This document shows, piece after piece, positions 58,276 to 64,000 of a stretch of 64,000 bases of DNA. Under the pieces are notes generated by a model. The model worked only from the letters and a program-made list of their open reading frames with translations. It ran no database searches and was not told the DNA's origin. The DNA is from an uncultured Roseburia sp. (GTDB lineage Bacteria > Bacillota > Clostridia > Lachnospirales > Lachnospiraceae): NCBI GenBank assembly GCA_910577925.1, contig CAJTOI010000011.1, positions 36,177 through 100,176 of the forward strand, written 5' to 3'. Each line of letters begins with the position of its first letter. Position 1 is the first letter of the stretch. Both the position numbers and the translations under genes were made by a program.

Positions 58276-59112
58276 ATGACGAATCTGGAACTTCAGAAAA
58301 CGGCAAATGAAATCAGGAAAAGCATTGTGACTGCGGTTCACAGTGCAAAGGCGGGACATCCGGGAGGTTCGCTTTCGGCCGCGGACATTTTTACTTATCT
58401 GTACTTTGAGGAGATGAATGTGGATCCCGGGAATCCCCGGATGGCGGATCGGGATCGCTTTGTACTGTCAAAAGGGCATACGGCGCCGGGACTTTATGCG
58501 GCGCTGGCCGAGAGAGGTTTTTTCCCGAAAGAGGACCTTGTGACACTGCGCCATACCGGCTCGTATTTGCAGGGGCATCCGGATATGAAGCAGATACCGG
58601 GGGTTGACATGTCGTCCGGTTCCCTGGGACAGGGGCTGTCCGCGGCAGTCGGAATGGCTGCGGCAGGCAAGTTTGACAAGAAGGATTACCGCGTATACGC
58701 ACTCTGCGGGGACGGGGAGATTCAGGAAGGACAGATTTGGGAAGCCGCGATGTGGGCCGGTTTCAAAAAGCTGGACAATCTCGCGGTGATTGTGGACAAC
58801 AACAATCTCCAGATTGACGGCTGCGTGGACGAAGTGTGCTCGCCCTACCCGATTGACAAAAAGTTCGAGGCGTTCGGTTTTCATGCGATAACGATTGACG
58901 GAAATAATTTCGATGAAATCCGGAAAGCTTTTCGGGAGGCCAGAGAGACAAAGGGAATGCCGACGGCGATTATCGCGAAAACGGTAAAGGGACTGGGCGT
59001 TTCCTTTATGGAAAATGCGGTCGGCTGGCACGGAAAAGCGCCGAACGACGCGGAGTATGCGGTTGCGATGGAAGATTTGAAGAAAGCGGGGGAAGCGTTA
59101 TGTCAGAAATAA
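58276..59112 (+). CDS. Transketolase, N-terminal subunit
   Basis: A 278-residue thiamine diphosphate-binding half of transketolase (KSIVTAVHSAKAGHPGGSLS, DRFVLSKGHTAPGLYAALAE, SGSLGQGLSAAVGMAAAG, the TPP motif CGDGEIQEGQIWEAAMWAGF with NN at the end of IVDNNNLQID). With its partner it exchanges two-carbon units between sugar phosphates in the pentose phosphate pathway. The ATG at 58276 follows AAAGGAAA. The C-terminal half overlaps its end by 13 bases, as usual for split transketolases. Confidence 0.93.
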   Translation: MTNLELQKTANEIRKSIVTAVHSAKAGHPGGSLSAADIFTYLYFEEMNVDPGNPRMADRDRFVLSKGHTAPGLYAALAERGFFPKEDLVTLRHTGSYLQGHPDMKQIPGVDMSSGSLGQGLSAAVGMAAAGKFDKKDYRVYALCGDGEIQEGQIWEAAMWAGFKKLDNLAVIVDNNNLQIDGCVDEVCSPYPIDKKFEAFGFHAITIDGNNFDEIRKAFREARETKGMPTAIIAKTVKGLGVSFMENAVGWHGKAPNDAEYAVAMEDLKKAGEALCQK

Positions 59113-60062
59113 AAGGCGATACGACTGTAAAGATTGCAACCAGGGAGAGCTACGGATATACGCTGGCGGAGCTCGGAAGGGAGCATGAGGAGCTGATTGT
59201 GCTGGATGCGGACCTTGCGGGAGCCACGAAGACCGATATTTTTAAGAAAGCGTTCCCGGAGCGGCACTGGGATATCGGGATTGCGGAGGCAAATATGACG
59301 GGGATCGCTGCGGGTCTCGCAGCCTGCGGAAAAGTGCCGTTTATCAGTTCTTTTGCGATGTTTGTATCGGGAAGAAATTACGAGCAGATAAGAAATTCCA
59401 TCGGTTATCCCCATCTGAACGTAAAAATCGGAGCCACGCATGCCGGAATCTCGGTCGGCGAGGACGGGGCATCGCATCAGTGTCTTGAGGATATCGCGCT
59501 GATGCGCACGATTCCGGGAATGACGGTGATCAACCCGGCGGATGACATTGAGGCGCGCGCCGCAGTCAGAGCGGCATACGACCATGTGGGGCCGGTGTAC
59601 CTGCGTTTCGGAAGGCTGGCGGTTCCGGTATTTAACGATCCGGCAGAATATCGGTTTGAACTCGGACGCGGCATTGTGCTCAAAGAGGGGAAAGACGTTT
59701 CGATTTTTGCCACGGGTCTCTGCGTAAATGAGGCCAGGCAGGCGGAGCGGCTTCTCGCGGCGGACGGGATTGACGCGGAGCTGATCAATATCCATACCAT
59801 AAAGCCGTTAGACGAGGAGCTTGTGACGGCCTCCGCCGTAAAGACGGGGCGGGTAGTCACGGTGGAGGAACATTCGGTCATCGGCGGTCTCGGAAGTGCG
59901 GTTTGCGATGTGCTGTCAGAAAAGGCGCCGACAAGGGTGATGAAAATCGGAATCAACGATACCTTCGGGGAGTCCGGTCCGGCGTGGGAATTGATCGCAA
60001 AATACGGTCTGGATGCGGAGAGTATTTACCGGCGTGTCAAAGCGTTTGTAAAACAAAACTGA
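59100..60062 (+). CDS. Transketolase, C-terminal subunit
   Basis: A 320-residue partner with the pyrimidine-binding domain (LDADLAGATKTDIFKKAFPE, IGIAEANMTGIAAGLAACG, FAMFVSGRNYEQIRNSIGY) and the C-terminal domain (LRFGRLAVPVF, VEEHSVIGGLGSAVCDVL). The catalytic Glu that activates thiamine diphosphate is in IAEAN. A terminator follows about 30 bases after the stop. Confidence 0.93.
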   Translation: MSEIKGDTTVKIATRESYGYTLAELGREHEELIVLDADLAGATKTDIFKKAFPERHWDIGIAEANMTGIAAGLAACGKVPFISSFAMFVSGRNYEQIRNSIGYPHLNVKIGATHAGISVGEDGASHQCLEDIALMRTIPGMTVINPADDIEARAAVRAAYDHVGPVYLRFGRLAVPVFNDPAEYRFELGRGIVLKEGKDVSIFATGLCVNEARQAERLLAADGIDAELINIHTIKPLDEELVTASAVKTGRVVTVEEHSVIGGLGSAVCDVLSEKAPTRVMKIGINDTFGESGPAWELIAKYGLDAESIYRRVKAFVKQN

Positions 60063-60089
60063 AAATCGGCGTGTGGGAAACATGGCTGC

Positions 60090-60123
60090 GGCGGGGCGGA
60101 ACAGAAAGACCCCGCCCTTTTTT
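60090..60123 (+). terminator. Terminator after transketolase
   Basis: GGCGGGG (60090-60096) and CCCCGCC (60110-60116) pair around a 13-base loop and are followed by CTTTTTTG. Confidence 0.8.
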
Positions 60124-60249
60124 GTCGAAATGTTTTTTTGAAACGGTACACAATCCACCAAAAAATTTCACGGTGCTGTGCTACTATCCTCTCTGAGACA
60201 AGCAATGCAGGAAAAATGCCTGCGCGGCCGGAAAGGAGCAGGGAGGAAT

Positions 60250-61710
60250 ATGATAGAAATCATTCGGGAAGAAAATTCGGACGGTACAAAGGATCAGAGA
60301 GGATTGCCGAAAGATATCAAACAGATAGGAAAACCGGATATCGGAGAACGCATATATGTGGAGAATCAGGTGTATCAGTATATGCATCCCTACCACGGCT
60401 ATGAGGAGGCGGCATATGTGCTGCTCGGAAGGTTTGAGAATTATGCGGGCAAGCAGTGCGTGTTTGTCGAGGCGGCAATTCGTTTGGAGGAGATCGCGTT
60501 TGAGGGAGAAGTCCCCGTCTGGAATGATCAGACATGGGCCTACATATATAAACAGCTGAAACACGAATATGACAGTATGGTGATTGTGGGATGGGCGCTG
60601 GATATCAAAGGACAGCTGCCGAATATGACGGCAAAAATCGAGACACTGCATCAGAATAATTTCGGAGGGCCCCATCAGGTACTGTTTCTGATGGACAGCC
60701 TGGAGCGGGAAGAGACTTTCTACTGCACCCGCAACGGCCACCTGTACCGGAGAGACGGGTTTTATGTATACTACCGCAAATCCGGCGAATGGATCACGGA
60801 TGAGGAGGGAGTATCCGTGCGGGAAAAAGCCGCGGAGCGGATGGCAATGACTGCGGAAGAACCCGGGGAAGGAGCCGAAAAAGAGGCGGAGCCTGTCGAT
60901 ACGTCCGCAAAATCCGAGGAGGAATCCATGGGATTTGCGGAGCGTTTTCTGCGGTTCGGAGAGGACACGAGTGACCAGACATCATCCGGCGGCGGATTTT
61001 TCAGAGGAAAGGGAAGCTATAGGGAACAGCTGAAAGAGAAACAGCAGAAGGGATGGAATCTGTCGTATGCGTACACGGGGCTTATGGTGGCCATTGTGTG
61101 TGCGCTCGGGGCGACCGTGTACCAGAATTATCAGAAACTCGGGGATATGGAAGCCGCTATTGCGGAGATGAATAAAGACGAAAAGAAAGAAGCGGAAGCG
61201 TCCGCGATAACCGTGGAGACAGTGGCCGGGAACGTGGAGAAACAGCAGACGCAGCCGACCGGGACGGATGCGGCGGCATCGACCGGGACGGACGAAACGG
61301 ACACGCCGTCCGGAACGGAAATTTCTTCGACCGGGACGGAGACGGCAGAGACCGCGGAAACGACCGGCGCCAAACAGGAAGAGGCCCAGACAGGCATGGC
61401 CGAAACGGACGCACCAACCGAAACGGACGCACCGTCCGGGACGGAAACGCAGGCGGCAGAGGAAGACGCAGGGAATACGGAGCAGACTGCGGACACAAAA
61501 GCGGAGGAGGGCGCGGAGACGGAAGCGATGACGGAAGCCCAGACGTATTTGAAGCAAGGCTACTATATCGTACAAAAAGGGGACAGCCTGGTCGGAATTT
61601 GCCGGAAAATATATCAGACCACGGCGATGATGGAAAAGCTCTGTGAGGCAAACAATATCGAGGATATGGACGCGATTTATGCGGGACAATATCTGACATT
61701 GCCAAATTGA
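60250..61710 (+). CDS. Transmembrane protein with N-terminal MPN-like and C-terminal LysM domain
   Basis: A 486-residue protein. Residues 1-190 form a soluble domain (LPKDIKQIGKPDIGERIYVE, AAYVLLGRFENYAGKQCVFV, DSMVIVGWALDIKGQLPNM) resembling the JAB1/MPN fold, though I see no clear metal site. One membrane helix (YAYTGLMVAIVCALGATVYQ) lies at about 277-296. Then comes a Thr/Glu/Ala/Gly linker with repeats such as GTDETDTPSGTE and TETDAPSGTE. A LysM domain (YYIVQKGDSLVGICRKIYQT, YAGQYLTLPN) ends it. The linker and LysM domain would lie outside and bind peptidoglycan. The ATG at 60250 follows AGGGAGG. Confidence 0.8.
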   Translation: MIEIIREENSDGTKDQRGLPKDIKQIGKPDIGERIYVENQVYQYMHPYHGYEEAAYVLLGRFENYAGKQCVFVEAAIRLEEIAFEGEVPVWNDQTWAYIYKQLKHEYDSMVIVGWALDIKGQLPNMTAKIETLHQNNFGGPHQVLFLMDSLEREETFYCTRNGHLYRRDGFYVYYRKSGEWITDEEGVSVREKAAERMAMTAEEPGEGAEKEAEPVDTSAKSEEESMGFAERFLRFGEDTSDQTSSGGGFFRGKGSYREQLKEKQQKGWNLSYAYTGLMVAIVCALGATVYQNYQKLGDMEAAIAEMNKDEKKEAEASAITVETVAGNVEKQQTQPTGTDAAASTGTDETDTPSGTEISSTGTETAETAETTGAKQEEAQTGMAETDAPTETDAPSGTETQAAEEDAGNTEQTADTKAEEGAETEAMTEAQTYLKQGYYIVQKGDSLVGICRKIYQTTAMMEKLCEANNIEDMDAIYAGQYLTLPN

Positions 61711-61790
61711 GGCATTTCAAATATAATAGCAGACAGAAGAATAAGCGCCGGATGCGGAAAAGAAGCTGCGGCACGGAAGAACGAGGTTTT

Positions 61791-62987
61791 ATGGCAGGAA
61801 AAAATAAAAACGGCTTTCGGACGGTTGGAGAGGCGGAGGCGGAGGAATATAGAATTAAAATCAGAGAACATCGCCTGAAAATTTTAAAACGGACCGCGAT
61901 TGCGCTGTTGATTTTGCTGCTGGCGGTGATGGGGGGCGCGCTGTTTATGGCGTTTCGTCAATACAGCGGCTATGATGTTCTGTCATCCGTACAGCGGTCC
62001 GATACAATGGCAACGAAATTCGATGAATTTCAGGGAAATATCATAAAATACAGCAATGACGGAGCATTTTATCTCGATACGGAAAACGAGTTGATCTGGA
62101 ATCAGACCTATGAGATGTCAAATCCGAAACTTGACATGTGCGAGCAGTATCTTGTGATCTATGACAAAAAGGGAACGCAGATCTACATTCTGACAAAGGA
62201 CGGATTGCAGGGAAGTATCGAGACGATCATGCCGATTCGCCAGGTATGCGTGGCGGCGCAGGGGACGGTGGCAGTCCTTATGGAGAACAGCAGAGGCGCC
62301 TTTCTGGCCCTGTACGGCCGGGACGGGAGCAATCTGGTCAGCGGTGAGATACACGGGGAGCAGGGCGGCTATCCGGTGGCAATCGCGCTGTCTCGCGATG
62401 CAATCAAACTCGCGGTATCGATGCTGAACGTCAATGACGGAACGGTCAAAAGCACAGTTGCATTCTACAATTACAGCTCAATCGGGCAGAATGAAATCGA
62501 CAACTGCGTAGGGGTCGTTTCCTTTGCGGGTATGGTGATTCCGGAACTGAGATATACCGCAGGCGACAAGATGACGGCGTTTGGGGATTCGAAGATCGCT
62601 GTTTTTGACGGAGCGAAGAAACCGCAGCTTATAACGGAAATACCGATTGAGAAAGAAGCACAGAGTATTTTTTATAACGAAAACTATATGGGACTGGTTT
62701 ATGACAATGAAGATGAAGCCGTGACAAAACATCTGGTTGTCTGCGATATCGAGGGAAAGATTGTCATGGAGAAAGACTTTTCTATGGACTACACGGATAT
62801 CGAGTTTCTCTCAAATGATGAAGTGTGTATCCGCAGCGAAACCGTCTGCGATATTTATACGCTGCGCGGAGTGCATAAATTTCATTATGAGTTTGATCGG
62901 ACGCTGCACCGGGTCATTCCCGGAGGGTCCGACTTAAATTATACTTTCGTCCTGAGTGACGTAACAGAAAAAGTGAGGCTGAAATAA
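61791..62987 (+). CDS. DUF5711 membrane-anchored protein
   Basis: A 398-residue protein with one N-terminal membrane helix (TAIALLILLLAVMGGALFMA, about 36-57) and a large extracellular beta-propeller-like part (IIKYSNDGAFYLDTENELIW, TYEMSNPKLDMCEQYLVIYD, VAAQGTVAVLMENSRGAFLA). The blocks match DUF5711, a Lachnospiraceae family of unknown function. It lies between the LysM protein and CvpA with short gaps, so the three form a likely envelope operon. The start ATG 61791 has a weak GAGG upstream. Confidence 0.8.
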   Translation: MAGKNKNGFRTVGEAEAEEYRIKIREHRLKILKRTAIALLILLLAVMGGALFMAFRQYSGYDVLSSVQRSDTMATKFDEFQGNIIKYSNDGAFYLDTENELIWNQTYEMSNPKLDMCEQYLVIYDKKGTQIYILTKDGLQGSIETIMPIRQVCVAAQGTVAVLMENSRGAFLALYGRDGSNLVSGEIHGEQGGYPVAIALSRDAIKLAVSMLNVNDGTVKSTVAFYNYSSIGQNEIDNCVGVVSFAGMVIPELRYTAGDKMTAFGDSKIAVFDGAKKPQLITEIPIEKEAQSIFYNENYMGLVYDNEDEAVTKHLVVCDIEGKIVMEKDFSMDYTDIEFLSNDEVCIRSETVCDIYTLRGVHKFHYEFDRTLHRVIPGGSDLNYTFVLSDVTEKVRLK

Positions 62988-62997
62988 GGGGATACAT

Positions 62998-63759
62998 ATG
63001 AATTGGTTAGCGGTAATTGTTTTGACGGTAATTGCTCTCGGCGTACTGCGCGGCTATCAAAGAGGCTTGCTGCGCATGATTTATTCCATGGTTTCATGGA
63101 TTGTGGTGTTTGCGATTGTGGCGTGGACAACGCCATATATTGAAAGATATCTTTTAGAGCGGACAACTGTTTACGAGCAGGTGGCAACGCACTGTGAGAA
63201 TGTGCTGCAGCAGTCTGTCGAGGACAAAATCCTGCGCCCGGATTCTTCCGGGGAACCGCAGGGAGAATCCGGCGAATCAGAAAGCACACTGCCGGGGCTC
63301 TCCGCGGAGACGCAGGAAGAGCTCGGCAAGCTGGGAATAAAGCTGCCGGAAAATGTTCTTGCGGATCTTGCGGCAAAATCGGCGGACTCGGCGAACGATT
63401 TTCTGCAATCCAGCGGCCTTTACAGTGAGCTGGCGGACAGTATGGCAAGGTTTATCATACAGGGGATTTCTTCTCTGACGGCGCTGGTGCTTGCCGGAAT
63501 TGCGGTGCAGATCATATCCGGCTTGCTCGGAATTGTGTCGCACATCCCGATTATAAAGGGGGCGAACCGAATTGCGGGACTGTTTGCCGGAGGACTCTAC
63601 GGCGTCATTATTGTGTGGGTTGCGTTCTATGTCATTGCCCTGTGCAGCACCGGCGAAACGGGAAGCGCGCTTGTTTCTTATATATATGCAAGTCCGTTTC
63701 TGACACTGCTGTATGAAAACAATCCGGTGGTCTCTTTGATGCTTCACTTTTTCGGCTAA
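62998..63759 (+). CDS. CvpA family membrane protein
   Basis: A 253-residue protein with four membrane helices: two at the N terminus (LAVIVLTVIALGVLRGYQRG and WIVVFAIVAWTTPYI) and two later (ITALVLAGIAVQII-like and YGVIIVWVAFYVIALC). A soluble loop of about 100 residues lies between the pairs. CvpA proteins are linked to colicin V export and to bile or envelope stress resistance in other bacteria; the mechanism is unclear. It begins ten bases after the DUF5711 gene. Confidence 0.85.
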   Translation: MNWLAVIVLTVIALGVLRGYQRGLLRMIYSMVSWIVVFAIVAWTTPYIERYLLERTTVYEQVATHCENVLQQSVEDKILRPDSSGEPQGESGESESTLPGLSAETQEELGKLGIKLPENVLADLAAKSADSANDFLQSSGLYSELADSMARFIIQGISSLTALVLAGIAVQIISGLLGIVSHIPIIKGANRIAGLFAGGLYGVIIVWVAFYVIALCSTGETGSALVSYIYASPFLTLLYENNPVVSLMLHFFG

Positions 63760-63846
63760 AGAGAAGCAGAAGAATATCTTAAAAATTCGGAAACCGGCGC
63801 TTTGAATGAGTTTTGAAAATATTTTTTTATCACAAAATAATAGCTG

Positions 63847-63900
63847 AAATAAATAGATATAGGGGGTGCTCGGAAACGCACCCCCTATATCTATTTATTT
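63847..63900 (+). terminator. Strong terminator after the cvpA-like gene
   Basis: A perfect 23-bp inverted repeat (63847-63869 and 63878-63900, arms with the core GGGGGTGC / GCACCCCC) with an 8-base loop, TCGGAAAC. The outer A/T part of the stem supplies the T tract. Confidence 0.9.
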
Positions 63901-63946
63901 GGAATAATTGCAGAAAAAGAAAGAGAAAAAAGTGGAAAAATATGTG

Positions 63947-63975
63947 TTGACATTCCGAAACAGAGATGCTAATAT
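63947..63975 (+). promoter_or_regulatory. Strong promoter at the window end, perhaps of a stable RNA operon
   Basis: TTGACA (63947-63952) and TAATAT (63970-63975), with TGC before the -10, are exactly 17 bases apart. An A-rich stretch (63910-63942) lies upstream like an UP element. The gene it drives is beyond the window. Confidence 0.65.
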
Positions 63976-64000
63976 ATACAAGCTGACTCGTGAGCGACAC

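Noticed and set aside
61250..61520. Short repeats in the LysM protein linker, considered as a CRISPR or DNA repeat array
   Set aside because: Repeats are imperfect, in frame and encode Thr/Glu/Ala/Gly motifs, so they are a protein linker. No CRISPR array was found anywhere in the window.

Overview
The window looks like a chromosomal segment of a gut anaerobe of the Lachnospiraceae (Clostridia). The evidence is the large SRP RNA typical of Gram-positives, clear AGGAGG ribosome binding sites, many TGn-TATAAT promoters, reverse rubrerythrin with a PerR regulator, a split transketolase, and several families I associate with this group (DUF4474, DUF6128, DUF5711, DUF6062). All family names are from reading the protein sequences; no database search was run.

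Layout. 1-3 kb: acetyltransferase, phosphoesterase, DUF4474 protein and a TetR regulator next to oleate hydratase (3.1-5.1 kb). 5.2-10.6 kb: GH1 and GH2 glycosidases, a sugar isomerase-like protein and a MerR/TipAS regulator with its own operator. 10.7-20.5 kb: a LacI-controlled operon for an alpha-glucoside (binding protein, two permeases, GH13 glucosidase, P-loop kinase, GH13_18 phosphorylase). Its first permease is broken by an IS1595-like element with an 8-bp target duplication. 20.5-33.3 kb: lone HicB, PerR/rubrerythrin pair, TadA, SRP RNA, phosphotransacetylase, YitT, a sugar-nucleotide pyrophosphorylase, a small alarmone synthetase, EcsC and a TSUP permease. 33.4-38.5 kb: tRNA-Pro, tRNA-Val and an AraC-controlled cluster (GH88 hydrolase, DhuD-like dehydrogenase, DhuI-like isomerase) for unsaturated uronic acids from glycosaminoglycans. 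52.9-64 kb: tRNA-Ser, ArsC-like protein, phosphofructokinase, dnaX-ybaB-recR, transketolase halves, LysM, DUF5711 and CvpA proteins, and at the very edge a strong promoter, perhaps of a stable-RNA operon.

The most unusual part is 38.7-51.7 kb: a compact contractile-tail module ordered like PBSX xkdJ-xkdV. It has sheath, tube, a tail chaperone with a -1 frameshift site, tape measure, LysM protein, hub, baseplate and fibre. It is preceded by a divergent XRE repressor and an ImmA-like protease with three matched 17-bp operators. No capsid, portal, terminase, integrase, holin or endolysin gene is visible, so it resembles an R-type tailocin rather than a prophage. The fibre gene ends in what looks like an invertible cassette: a second, antisense C-terminal region sits tail-to-tail with the expressed one. 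The two share an identical 15-bp inverted sequence in the same reading frame, so inversion would swap the receptor-binding end of the fibre. A third, decayed copy lies just beyond.
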